A stretch of DNA of 64,000 nt from Zygaena filipendulae. Its lineage: Eukaryota > Arthropoda > Insecta > Lepidoptera > Zygaenidae. This document shows, piece after piece, positions 25,301-35,828 of this stretch (its first letter is position 1; the number at the start of each line of letters is the position of its first letter). The notes under the pieces were generated by a model. The model did no database searches, was not told the DNA's origin, and saw only the letters and a list, made by a program, of their open reading frames with translations. The stretch lies in assembly GCA_907165275.2 (NCBI GenBank), contig OU015651.1, forward strand, positions 3,556,501 through 3,620,500, in the 5' to 3' direction. A program made the position numbers and the translations under genes.

Positions 25301-26086
25301 TTCAGCAGATCCTGAGGTTACCCCCTACAAGCTACAACGTCACAAATTCACAAACTTTACCTCTTTATAATATTAGTATAGATTATATTTATTATTCTTT
25401 GTTGGAAGGGACATAGCAAGACTACTTCTACTACGTCTTCATCCATCGCGATTTATCGCATTTAATTTTGCCAATAGCGGATGTTTTAGTAATAAAAAAG
25501 AATTATGGCGAAACGTCAATGATAGTGTTAGTTTGTTCCTCAAGAATCAAGATAAAACACGGTTCACTCTTAATAATAACTAGTTTTTTGATAGACATAA
25601 TATCTGCTAAACGATTATAAGAATCCTTAAATATTATAAAACAAAGTCCTCCGCCGCGTCTTTCTGTCTGTCTGTCTGTTCGCGATAAACTCACTGAACG
25701 GATTTCCACGTGGTTTTCACCAATAGATAGAGTGATCCCAGAGCAAGGTTTTATTGATAGGTATAGTGTATTCTGAAACTCCCGCACGAACTCCCAAATT
25801 TCCGCGGGTGAAACCGCGGAGGACAGCTAGTATCGAATAAATAACATTACATGCCTCCACTAGCTATGACCTCCACCGGTCAACAATCATTGGACTTGCA
25901 TAGTCCAAGTCAGAAGAGTTATGTCAACAATTTTCTTCGTTTGTCATCAGAGACTTGCTGCTCTGGAATGGATACGAGATAATAGACGACGTCTTGGTGC
26001 ACACCCTCGTCTTGGACGACTCCAGTCTCGTCAGTCAGGAGGACGAGACCACATCTGATGTAACACTCTCGGCTTTGAATAAGTAG
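19290..26086 (+). CDS. Hen1: Small-RNA 2'-O-methyltransferase Hen1
   Basis: Methylates the 2'-OH of the 3' terminal nucleotide of piRNAs (and siRNAs in insects), protecting them from decay. Nine exons: 19290-19556, 20019-20189, 20614-20873, 21981-22174, 22229-22319, 22537-22779, 23629-23890, 24726-24895 and 25951-26086. All phases agree and give 597 residues. SAM motif I is VVDLGFHD (from residue 90). Metal ligands are E169, E172 and H173 in AIEMIEHM and H221 in LDHFFEW, the four-residue set of the HEN1 family. TTPNGDFN and FEWTREQFHDW are also typical. A conserved-looking C-terminal block has WGDNAPYWNQYY. The protein is longer than HENMT1 because of this extension. The start is uncertain: the frame opens only at 19290, while ATG 19154 has a better context in another frame. 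The ending may also be alternative. Confidence 0.9.
19640..19836 (-). repeat. SINE-like repeat variant in Hen1 intron 1
   Basis: Minus copy starting near GTCTGTTCGCGATAAACTC and ending GGAACAGCTAG. The TTCGCGATAAACTCA block marks a subfamily also seen at 24470 and 25680. Confidence 0.6.
20925..21290. repeat. Two opposed SINE-like copies in Hen1 intron 3
   Basis: Plus copy 20925-21105 (GCTGTCCCCCGCGATTTC) and minus copy 21120-21290, ending GAACTGAGGGGAACAGCTAG-like sequence. Confidence 0.6.
21425..21630 (+). repeat. Dispersed repeat, GATCTAGCTAGG family
   Basis: CTCCAACGATTTTCATGG, GATCTAGCTAGGTTTAATTT, ATGGCGCTACACACAACGAG and CTGGGTGACCCAG form a conserved-looking block. The first half also occurs at 15995-16080. 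Class unknown. Confidence 0.45.
23270..23605 (+). repeat. SINE-like copies in Hen1 intron 6
   Basis: One full copy (CTAGCTGTCCCCTAGGGTTT to CACACTTTCACATCC) is followed by a partial copy of the AGTTTATCACG/GACAGACACGACAG subfamily. It ends 24 bases before the exon at 23629. Confidence 0.65.
23998..24236 (+). mobile_element. MITE family A, copy 2 (5' truncated)
   Basis: CACGTATTTTGTACTTTTTC, AAGCGCACTAAAGTTTAGG, GGGACGTCATTATTACC, GTGACGTCAAGCGAAATTT and the terminal CTAAAAAAAATTTAGTCAAC are shared with the complete copy at 35160. Confidence 0.65.
24240..24610 (-). repeat. SINE-like copies in Hen1 intron 7
   Basis: A minus copy ends GTGAAACCGCGGGGGACAGC near 24400. It is followed by a second subfamily copy (CCGCCGCGTCTGTCTGTCTG). 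Confidence 0.6.
24925..25385. repeat. SINE-like copies in Hen1 intron 8 (converging)
   Basis: Minus copy 24930-25090 (AATATTATAAATGCGAAAG start) and plus copy 25168-25382 (TAGCTGTGACCCGCGGCTTC to TATAATATTAGTATAGA). Confidence 0.65.
25620..25830 (-). repeat. SINE-like repeat in Hen1 intron 8
   Basis: Minus copy of the CGCGATAAACTCA subfamily, ending in GGGTGAAACCGCGGAGGACA and CTAG. It lies about 120 bases before the last Hen1 exon. Confidence 0.65.
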
Positions 26087-26508
26087 TAATAAGTACCTAG
26101 TAATTTTCACCAAAAGAATTAGTGATAATGGAGAAAAAAGAATCTGATAAAAGTCATCAGACTATTTGGCTGTTTTGCTTCATTGCTTTTGAAGCAATGA
26201 GATGAGTTACTTAATTATGCTGTTATAATGGCTGCATGTTAAAATTTTAAGACTGTTATTGTATAAAAAAATGTGATTTTGTAGTTTTAAGAGAGTATAT
26301 TAATTACTAGGAGAAACATTTGGAAACTTCTGTTCAAATTTTATGATTAAAGGTTACCTGTTTTTATATCTCTAAAATATTTCGTTTAAATCTTTCCTTC
26401 ATTGAACCTTCGAAACGAACATTTCAAATCATACGATGCTGATTCAATTTTTTTTTCTATTATTTATTAGCCATTAAAAAATATTTTTAAAAGCTTACGT
26501 ATTTGCAG

Positions 26509-26607
26509 TGGGATTCGACAGATGTCCATTCCACGTCGTATTCTGATGCAAGTACACTCGTGCCCGACTATCATGGTTTGCGTTTAACTAATTTACGTAT
26601 TTTTTAG
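26509..26607 (+). CDS. Candidate exon bridging Hen1 and the next gene
   Basis: After an ATTTGCAG acceptor the frame reads WDSTDVHSTSYSDASTLVPD and continues to TAG at 26605-26607. Read in phase 0 it could follow Hen1 from a GAT|GTAACA site inside the last Hen1 exon, giving an alternative acidic Ser/Thr-rich end. If it instead ends at 26575 (CAT G|GT) it can join in phase to the CATAG acceptor at 27069, in frame with the large downstream gene. It could then be a 5' exon of that gene or a bridge between the two. No ATG is present in this frame. Confidence 0.4.
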   Translation, partial: WDSTDVHSTSYSDASTLVPDYHGLRLTNLRIF

Positions 26608-27049
26608 ACACAATTAAACATTAGATACGACTACAGATATTAGTAAGTAAAGAATTATGGACATGTATCATTATGCACTAACACTATAAGTTAGTTAGTA
26701 ATGATCATTGATCTACGTTTGTGAGCACATGTTCATTTGATTTTTTTTTTCATTGTTTAGAGTAAAAGTGAAGTATATCGTCACATTCATTTGTATTGCC
26801 GCTGACGGGCTGACAAATAAAATGTAGTGGTTTTTTGCCCGCGAAAACTCATCCAAGTTATTGGGTTTCAATAAGTCCAACGTTAAATATAACATCCTGA
26901 ATGTTTGAAAAATAAGAAGAATTCGTGTCGAGAATTACTGCCTTATATGCTTTTGACCCTTGAGCCAATCACCTAGTGGGAGTCATTTATTTATGTTAAA
27001 TATAGGCTTTTTTCAGTGTAACTAAATTCATAAAATTTATCATTATTAG

Positions 27050-30000
27050 AAGTCACGATTTTTCATAGCGCGTTGCACTAGTTTGTATGCATTTCTCTCT
27101 GACCGACCTAAAGGAAAACGTCTTCGGCGAGCTCTTGACCGCAAGGTGCGCAAGTTGCGCTCGATGCTCTCCGCCGACGAGGATATAATCACGGAGCTGG
27201 ACCGCGTGGTCTGTCGTCTCATGAAGCTGGCGCTCCGCTCGAGCCGCACCCGCCAGCGCCCGCCGCCCACGCGCTGGATGCAGTGCAAGATGCTCGACAT
27301 GCTCACGCTGACCGAAAGAGCCATAGAGAGGAGGAAGAGGCATTACATAGACAATTACCAGTTGAAAGCTATTTGTTACGGTCAGTATCCGTGTACGTTG
27401 ATTGTATCTTGATTTGGTTATGTACTCGGTTACGTAGTCGGCAGACAGTCACAAATGTTTTTTCTGTTCTCTCTTTCTTGGTCTTTTGTTGAAATCCGCG
27501 AACTCGAACGAGTTTAATACATCGAACCACAAATTCAAAGAAATCAGGTTGTTCAGTGAACGTATTTTTCGTACCTACAATTAAATTTTAACTGAACTGT
27601 GTTGTTTTGTATTTTAATTTTTTGAGTCAAAACAACGCGTGTAAAAGCGGTTTCTATCACTGTTGTCGGTTTCTATTCACTTATTTTATTATAGTCGACA
27701 CCCCTGATGTTTTCTCAGCAAATAGATCTTTATTCATTTATTATGTACGAGTATTTTGTTTAATTCTGTTTCTTGTTAATCTGACATCATAATGACACAA
27801 CCCTTGTTTGTTTTAGGTCAGGATGAAGAAAAGTCTCTTAATATGCTGGCATTAGAAAAGATTAAAGATGATGATTTAGCGTAAGCTCCATAATTTTCTA
27901 TAAAAATTTAATTTTCCTTTTTTTTATTGGTTAGATATGTTTTAATTGCATTTTTTCTTGTTTGCAATCTAGGGCAAAATTGGTTGATAAATACGATGAA
28001 ATAGTGCATCCAGGTATGGAGTCAATGTCTGAAGTATCATATTGTTTATAGAATTTTTAAGTGGTCCTTTTGTTACATTCTGTTTTGTTGTTTGCAGAAA
28101 AAATAAACAAAATCAAATATTTAGGTACAGATATTCAGGAGTTAGACGATTTTAGCACATTCAGCACTAACGAATTCTTCAAAGGTTAGTTCCAACATTG
28201 CTAGTTTTTATTAATTGGGCTTAGTTTTTAAATAGGTACTACGGAATTATGACCTTATGCTCTTGTAGGTATGATCAAAATTTTGATGGATGTAAAATCG
28301 TTGTAAGATTGAATAACTGCTCTAAAAAAGATTTTAGATACAGCGTGAGTGATGGTTACACGTCTTGCTATTAATGAAATAATTATAATATTTTGTTCGT
28401 AGATAATGAAATTTATTACGACAGAGAACATTCGTATCCCGTGCACAATGACTTGATACTGAACAGTAATCTTTACGATGCTCTACTAGAAGTTAAGAAT
28501 GATGAAACTCAACTAGCAAGAACAAAAGCATGGGTCGAGGAAGATGTCAAAACGACATCCTATCCTACCTTTGATATTGGTGGTAATATTAGCTCTGGTG
28601 ACACAGATAGTGCATTAATAGCACAACCGAAGAGATCTAACCAAAAAAATAAAGTTATATGCGAAAAAAACACGGACGAAATAAAAGTAAAACCGTCTAA
28701 CACGTTTAGAAGTAAAACTTCTCACGATAAAAATAAAAATAAGCAAGACAAGAATAGAAATAGTTCAAAGACAACGTTGATGAGCAAAGTTGTACGTAAA
28801 AAGTCCGGTTGTAATAATTTCATCAAAAAGTATAATTATAGGGTGTCATCCGAATGTAGAATGAAAAAAGAACATCAAAATTTACAATCCACGGCTTCGA
28901 AACCGGTAAATACCTATAAGGTTTTTTTTTTCAACTCACCAGTTGTGAAAATCTAAAGTTTACCTTTAAAAACTAATTTAAATTTTATGCAGATCCCAGA
29001 AAGTTTAATAAAACTTTGTCACCCTGAACTAAAAGAACGTATTATCAGTGAATTTTCGGACGATAGTAGTAAACATAATAACGCTGTAAATGTCATACGT
29101 TCTACTGATACCGTAGCGATCACTAAAGAAAGTCTGTTGATTGATATAATCATGGACGACGCACAGGAGACAATAGCTCTGCGCCGCACTATCGCTACTG
29201 ATGCGGAATCGGAACCTTTGGCTGACGAACAAGAGACGTTTCTTGAAAGTGTTATAAATGTTACTACAGATGATAGTTTCTGTAATAAAATACAAAATTC
29301 AACGGAAAATGTACATTCGCAATCTATATTTGTATACGGTATACTAACGATTTTTTATTTTTATTAGTAGGTAGGTAGGTATATATATTTTTGTTATAAT
29401 AATAGTTGCTGATTAACAAACTGCTTCATTTATAGATATTAACGAACCGAGTACTTCCAAAGGTATTCGACACGTTGGAATGGATGTACAATGTGGAACT
29501 GATACGAAAATGCAAAACTTTCCGATGCTTTCAGCTACTACTTCTTTAACTAGAATGCCTAAAATTTTTACTACCGGTATTAAGATCGGTGATTCATTGA
29601 CCCATTTAAAAAATGAGGAAAAACAGTGTTCGGATTTTGGTACTACGACAAATAATGACGATGATGACAATTCCAAAATACTGTACCCAAATTTGAAGTC
29701 TGTTGGTATTAAAATTAAAGATTCCCTTGACAAAATCTGTGAAAAATTTGATTGTTCTACCATGATTAATACGGAAACGGTTCATGGTACACAGAGGACG
29801 ACCTCTCCATCACCATGTTTTGATTCTTCATTATATGAATCTAAGACGAAACTTTTGAAACCAATATCTAGTGAACTCAAACTTGATTCATGTTCGGAAT
29901 TTTGCAGTAGTGGAATGAGTTCGTCAAAGAGTCCATTGCATTTTTTGACTGCACCAAAATTAGACAGTGAAACTGGAGTTAAACCGTCAATAAGCAAAGA

Positions 30001-33000
30001 AATTGGAATTACCTCAAGATTTTCTCCTGTGAAATTGGTAACATCCAAGCTTTGTTGCGGTGGTGTCCATATCCACAGCTACAAAGACAGACAAGGAACA
30101 GAAGATATTGTTTATCAAGGGGAGTGGCAGCGGCAGCGACCAAAATTATTATCAAAAAAAAGTGACCAATCTCAATTTCTGTCTAACACATTATTTGAGA
30201 ACAGAACTATTAAGAAGAAAGCTATTTCTAAAGAAAAGTTGTTGAATAAGAAACCACTAAAGTTGAAAAATAACGAAATTAAAGTAGATGCAAAGCCGCC
30301 AGTATTCGTGAAAAACCCTATTTCCAAATATAAGGAAAAGTTATTAACAAAACCATCCTCGAAAAGGAAAGAAACTAAGGTAGATTTAAGGCAATCAGTG
30401 TATGCCAAGAACACCCAATTGAATAAGTTAAAACAAGAAACATTAACAAGATTGCAAAAGCGTCATAAATTTAATATTGATAACGGTCAGGTAAAAATTA
30501 CTAGATCTAATAAGAACTTGAGTAAGGTAAGTTTAAAAAGTAAGAATTTGAACTAAAATTGGTACTTTAAACTTATTCTTAACTAGCTATGCCCCGCGGT
30601 TTCACCCGCGGCAATTTCGGAGTTCCCGGGGAAATTCCGGGATGAAAACTACCCTATGTCTGTACCCCTGACAACATGCATGCCAAATTTTATCCAAATC
30701 CGTTCAGCCGTTTTTGCGTGAGTAACAAACATCCAAACATCCATACATCTAGACATCCACACTTTCACATTTATAATATTAGCAGGATAGTAGGATAATA
30801 CAGCATATTGTTTCAGGTAAATTCAAAGGTTAAAATGAAGTACGTAAAAATACTTTATAAAGAAATAATATATATTTTTATGTTAAATAACAATTACTCG
30901 TAATTGTTTCATAATATTTCAGTGTTATCTCTGCAAAAAATATGCATGCAGTAGAGAAAAAAATATTATTATCAGACTTGAAAAAAGATGATAAAGCACC
31001 CCAAAGTCTAAGAAAAACTTACTTACCTGTGTATTTAAAACGCAAATTAGGAAAACCTCTTTTGACGAACAATAGTTATTTTAATCGTAGCATTGACACG
31101 GTTAAAAATAAAGATAAAATTGTAAAAAACATTCCTGTACTGGGAAAATCTAAAACAGATGAAATTAAAACTGAATTATTAAAGTATAGGAATAAATCAC
31201 GTTTGAATGTGAATTATGCTGTATTTAGAAATGAAATAGAAAACAAAAAGAGTAATAGTGAAGGAGAAACCACCAAAGGAAGACCTGTAACAAAAGAGGA
31301 TAATGCAAAAAAACGAGCATCTAGCCCATTGTCAAATTACAGTGGGAATCGAAACGGTCTTGAATTCAAAAAGAGTAACATCGCTGAGCAATCAACGAAA
31401 AATAATGATGGTATGCCTAAATGTCTTACTAAGAAAAGAATCCATAGTCCCGTTTCTCAACATAGTTCAGAATGCTCTTCACCGGATAGCATAGCAACAG
31501 CAGTAAGAGTAAAGTCTTCCCAGGAGAAAACAGTGCCAAGTAAGCGATATTCAACATCTTCCTATGAAAGTAATTTAGGTAAAGCAAATTCAAGTGACAA
31601 AAACACTGCACTGTCTAGAAATAAAAATCTTACTAAAACATATAAAGACATCGAAGATAAAGAAAATGTTCCCCAGAACACTTACAACGAGAAATATTCC
31701 GGCAATGACTCTGCAAATGCAATATATTCTGGTAGAAGCAAAAATATATTTATAGCACAGTTACAAAAAGAAAATTTGCCATCCAATAGTCCTAATACTC
31801 ATAAAGCTCCTAATAAATCTAATATGAAAATTCCTACAAGCGATTGTTCAAATGAAAATAAGAAATTAATTGTTTCTTCGGTTTCCAAGAAAAATTCGTT
31901 CAAATCAGATTGTAATTCATTAATTGAAAAAGAAATTATTCTTGATTGCAATTCGGATGAAAATGCCGTAATTGTTGTTGAACCATATTTTATTGTGTCA
32001 AAGGATAGTGAAAAAGAAGTGAATTCTGAATCAGTAAATGATAATGTCAATGATTTGATGAATTTAGAAGAAGAATCGAAATGGGAAAAGAACTCAAGTG
32101 GTAACATAGTTGAAGGTGTGAATAGTATTCTATTAGCCATGAAACAGTTGGTCGAAGAGAGACTGAATTTCATCAATAGTTCATGTAGTCGTTCTGATTC
32201 TATAGATTCCGAAACGATAATTTTAAGTCGAACCTCCAATAGAAGTTCCAGCAGAAATGAAAGTGTTTCATCGCCTACAAGTTATAAAACAATATTAGAA
32301 AACGAAGACATAGTTAATACTATGTTGGAAACAAGTATAGAAGACGCTCTCAACCGCACTTTTGATACAACGCTAGGCGATGAATCCATATTAAGTCTAT
32401 CAGATAGTACGAGATTAACAATGGCCGATACGGATATGTTATCTTTTAAATCTTTCGTGACCATGAATGAAGAAATTAATGAACAAAATCCGGTTGCTGT
32501 GCAGGATATATTTGAACGTAAAGATCTGCATATATCGGTAATTCAACATAGATACTTTCTGCAAAAACCATTCATTAATATAGATCAAATAAAGTGTCTA
32601 ATTTATGTATGTGTTTAAATTTTAGAATGCGATTCCGGGAGTTATAGCTATTCAAGCATTCAGTGGTTATTCTATTGATGCCGAACCAGTGATTGGTGAT
32701 CAAGCTGATTACGTGAATCGAATCGATTCGGAAACTGGCAGTGGTGCTTTGAATGTTGCCAGGCGAACTGTAAGATCCAATAAATAATTAAATTTTGATG
32801 ATTAGTCGTAGTCTATTCTATTTCATGATAAAATAATAATTTAATGTCATGTTACTTTTAAAAGAATTCTGAAGAATTGTTCGTGTCTGGTAGATCGTCT
32901 GAAAGTTATCAGACGTGTCTTGTGGAAGACGATTATGTCGTTCCGAACTGGCTTTTCCATATCATCAGTCGGCAGGAGTCGGTACTTATTTCTTATTATA

Positions 33001-35650
33001 TACGCTAAAACATAATACAGAAAAGGACAGAATAATATGGTACTTTTGAGCCCGGAGTTCTCGCGGGAACTCCGGAATAAACGCGTCTCAAACTGAGGAA
33101 TACAGTTAGCAGCTATTAAATGTTACCGTTTTTGCATCAGACATAATATGTACTTTATGCGCCATGAGGCTTATTTAAATTAAGCAGTTATATAGAAGTG
33201 ATACCTATATTGTCTTCTAATACTAGATCGAGGAAGAAGAACAACCGGAACCGATGTACCTTATGCCCGTCGAAATGCCGATGCCATATGAGGATCCGGC
33301 GGTGTTCGACCTGAATGGGAATGCGGTTGAGGCAAACATGGCGGCGGGTGCAGGCGATGGACGGGGCATTCACAGCGACCACTCGCAGGACAGCTCCGGG
33401 CAGGGCACTTCGCTCAGTTCCACTGACATGTCGACGGGCCAACCCAGCGAGGTGAGTTGAAGTGTTAAGAGCCTGTCAAGATGACGCGTTTTACGCGCGA
33501 GTCGAGAACGCGCGAGTCGAGAGTCTGACGCGTTGGAAGCGTTTTACGCGTGAGAACATCTGGACGGGATCTATGTGGCTCTAGTATCTCGGGAACACGC
33601 GCGTTCTCGACTCGCGCGTAAAACTCCTCATCTGGACAGGCTCTAAGTCGTTCGATGTTTTTTTTTAATCCTTTCTTTTAGGCCTGTCATGGACAATCAT
33701 ACGTATTTTTAAATTTCGAATGAAGGTGCGGTCATTCCTCGAAATTGCGCGCCCTAGTCTTTGCTCTGCTGCCATTTTGTCATTTCAATTCAAGTGAATC
33801 CACGGGTACACGAACAACTTTCAAGCATAAACTCCTGCGCCGCAACTCCGAGCAGTGTGCTCACCCTAATACCTAATTGTTATGGTTCGAGAATATCTGA
33901 AGCCAACGTCAGCGCCTGAACTGGCGACCGCCATTCGACTAAGCAGTCAAGGACGTGCTTTAGATGTACTTTTCGTTTTGTTTTGGCCAGGCAGTACTGG
34001 TTGACCCTTCAGCGTATTCCGGCCAGTACTCAGTGCTGCGGGACTCTGTCGGCGGCAGCCCGATGGTAGTGGGGATACCTATTGATATGTCCACGGCATT
34101 TGCAACGATGCAACGTAAGTTGATATACTCGTAATAACGTAAAACCTTATTCGTTTCAAGTACTATCGGCTACAGAAGTGCTCATAATCATTTTTATTAA
34201 CCTGTTTCCCGTCTGTCTTGCCTATACAACCGCCTTGCCTGTAAGATCGATAGCCTTGACATATTCTCTGATAGCTTAAATAAATTCAAGTACAAAATTG
34301 TAAATGATGCTGCCGAGCCCCCACTCTGAAGCTGTAGGTACTCAAGCCTGCCCTTTTGTCTGTTTGTTTTGTTTTTTTTCTCTCTAATCTAATTGACTAG
34401 TAGATGCGCATGCTGTGGCCATCTATTATCCGGTTACATAATTTATCAACTTTGCAAGATGACACCAACGTACTGATGAATCATTATAGTAACCTGTTGA
34501 TGGTCCTAAATAAATAAATCCTACTAATATTATAAATGTGTAAGTGTGGATGTTTGGATGTTGGGATGTTTGGATGTTTGGATGTTTGGATGTTTGGATG
34601 TTTGGATGTTTGGATGTTTGGATGTTTGGATGTTTGGATGTTTGGATGTTTGGATGTTTGGATGTTTAGATGTGTCGATGTTTGGATGTTTGTTACTCAA
34701 TCACGCAAAAACGGCTGAACGTATTTGCATGAAATTTGGTATGCACGTTGTCAGGGGTACAGAGAAGGACATAGGGTACTTTTTATCCCGGAATTCCCGC
34801 GGGAACTCCGAAATTACCGCGGGTGAAACCGCGGGGGTCAGCTAGTAAATAATTAAATTAGATCAGTAAGACTGTTTCCGAAATGCGCCACAAACATTTC
34901 AGTTGTGCAATGAAGTACATTGTATTGCAATGAACTAATAATATGGATAGACGTCAGCGTTTACTAACAATATTAAGTCTCTAATTACTGTACCTTGACG
35001 TCTTACAAAGCCCAGTTATAATTTTTTTTCTTGATTTCCCTTTCAAATCCCAAATATCATACGTAAACTTCAACTTATCCATCAGATACCTATATCAAAT
35101 GGAGCCCGCCTGAGGGTCGAACTTTTCTTTCCGAAATCAGCTAAGGTCGGTTGTGATGTAATAGGGATGTTGACTACTTTTGAAAATCAAAATTCTAATT
35201 AGTTCGTCAGTTAGAAAATAAAAAGACAATAAACACGTATTTTTTTGCTTTTCCAATAAATGAAAATATACAGAGATAAAGCGCATTAAAGTTTAGGGTG
35301 GGGGCTCGTGACGTCATTATTCAGTATAAACCGCTAAAATCCGCCATACAAACCGTCCTGTTAGTGACGTCAAGCGAAATTTCAACTCAATGTATCGCCG
35401 TTATTTTTGATTACGTAAAAAAAAAAAATACGTGTCCAATATTTTTTATTAATCTACAAGATGGACTAAAAAAAATTTGTCAACACGCCCATTATTTATA
35501 TGCATAGAAAATGGTGCGCCATCAACAGCCAGTAACGAACAACGCATCTCGAGACGCCGCCGACACCACTCGGTGGCCGCGAGTGACATGGACGCTGACG
35601 TCAGCTCCATAGACACGGACGCGGACGTGCCTGACTCTTCTGACAATTGA
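27050..35650 (+). CDS. Large unrecognised Ser/Lys/Asn-rich protein
   Basis: Fourteen exons in agreeing phase: about 27050-27380, 27817-27880, 27973-28013, 28098-28184, 28403-28905, 28993-29338, 29436-30526, 30817-30839, 30923-32606, 32626-32769, 32865-32981, 33227-33451, 33991-34114 and 35508-35650. They give at least 1,629 residues. The N-terminal 100 residues are basic and helix-like (KGKRLRRALDRKVRKLRSML, ERAIERRKRHYIDNYQ). The middle is highly charged and low in hydrophobics, with a degenerate 33-residue tandem repeat and a doubled GIK-I-DSL motif. The C-terminal part is acidic (YVVPNWLFHIISRQES, EEEEQPEPMYLMPVEMPMPY) and ends DADVPDSSDN. No transmembrane segment or known domain is seen. 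The 5' end lacks an in-frame ATG before residue 45, so an upstream exon is missing. Function unknown; a nuclear or cytoskeletal scaffold would fit but is inference. Confidence 0.8.
30584..30790 (+). repeat. SINE-like repeat in intron of the large gene
   Basis: Full plus copy (CTAGCTATGCCCCGCGGTTT to CATTTATAATATTAGCAGGA). It ends 27 bases before the microexon at 30817, within reach of its branch-point region. Confidence 0.7.
30817..30839 (+). CDS. 23-nt microexon of the large gene
   Basis: Between TTGTTTCAG and GTACGT lies a 23-base exon (VNSKVKM plus two bases). It converts phase 0 of the 30526 donor to the phase 2 required by the ATTTCAG acceptor at 30923. Without it the two large exons do not join in frame through their strongest sites. 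Confidence 0.6.
33000..33112 (-). repeat. SINE-like repeat, partial
   Basis: Minus fragment: GAGTTCTCGCGGGAACTCCG, then CTCAAACTGAGGAATACAG. Confidence 0.5.
33468..33644. mobile_element. Short inverted-repeat element with GC-rich arms
   Basis: Arms of about 45 bases, AGAGCCTGTC to GTCGAGAACGCGCG on the left and the reverse complement on the right ending GACAGGCTCT. The middle repeats the GCGTTTTACGCG motif. The element starts 16 bases after the donor at 33452. A MITE is likely; no superfamily assigned. Confidence 0.7.
34520..34846 (-). repeat. SINE-like repeat carrying (GGATGTTT)n minisatellite
   Basis: Minus copy with a full head (GGGTGAAACCGCGGGGGTCA) and tail. Its internal GGATGTTT motif is expanded to about sixteen 8-base units at 34546-34692. 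Both apparent open frames across the array (DVWMFGCL repeats) are artefacts of the repeat. Confidence 0.85.
35160..35493 (+). mobile_element. MITE family A, complete copy
   Basis: Terminal inverted repeats AATAGGGATGTTGAC (left) and, reverse-complemented, AATGGGCGTGTTGAC (right) bound a 334-base element with two internal GTGACGTCA-like blocks. Its right end lies 14 bases before the last exon of the large gene (35508), so that exon's acceptor region is partly element-derived or element-adjacent. No transposase. Confidence 0.75.
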
Positions 35651-35822
35651 TTTTGAATGTTCAATATTTAATTTTTTATTTTATTTATTTCAACTTCGAA
35701 TTCAAATTACTATTTCGATATTGATAAATTATGAATTCTAAATTTACTTGGCTTGAGGTTTATTTTCTTATTTTCGAGTACTCCTCCCTCAATCTAGTAT
35801 CAATATTGTAAGAAAAATATAC

Positions 35823-35828
35823 AATAAA
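35823..35828 (+). promoter_or_regulatory. Polyadenylation hexamer for the large gene
   Basis: AATAAA 173 bases past the TGA at 35648-35650. Confidence 0.5.

Noticed and set aside
27046..27343. Minus-strand frames of 92-96 codons
   Set aside because: Antisense to the first large-gene exon, whose plus frame continues in phase through thirteen further exons.
31799..32239. 146-codon minus frame
   Set aside because: Shadow of the 1.68-kb plus-strand exon of the large gene; Ser/Phe-rich composition is typical of antisense Asn/Lys/Glu codons.
34546..34692. Regular short repeats reminiscent of a CRISPR array
   Set aside because: Units are contiguous 8-mers without spacers, in a eukaryotic genome.
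34536..34845. Frames of 60 and 99 codons with DVWMFGCL repeats
   Set aside because: Pure translation of an 8-base minisatellite and the adjoining SINE-like repeat.
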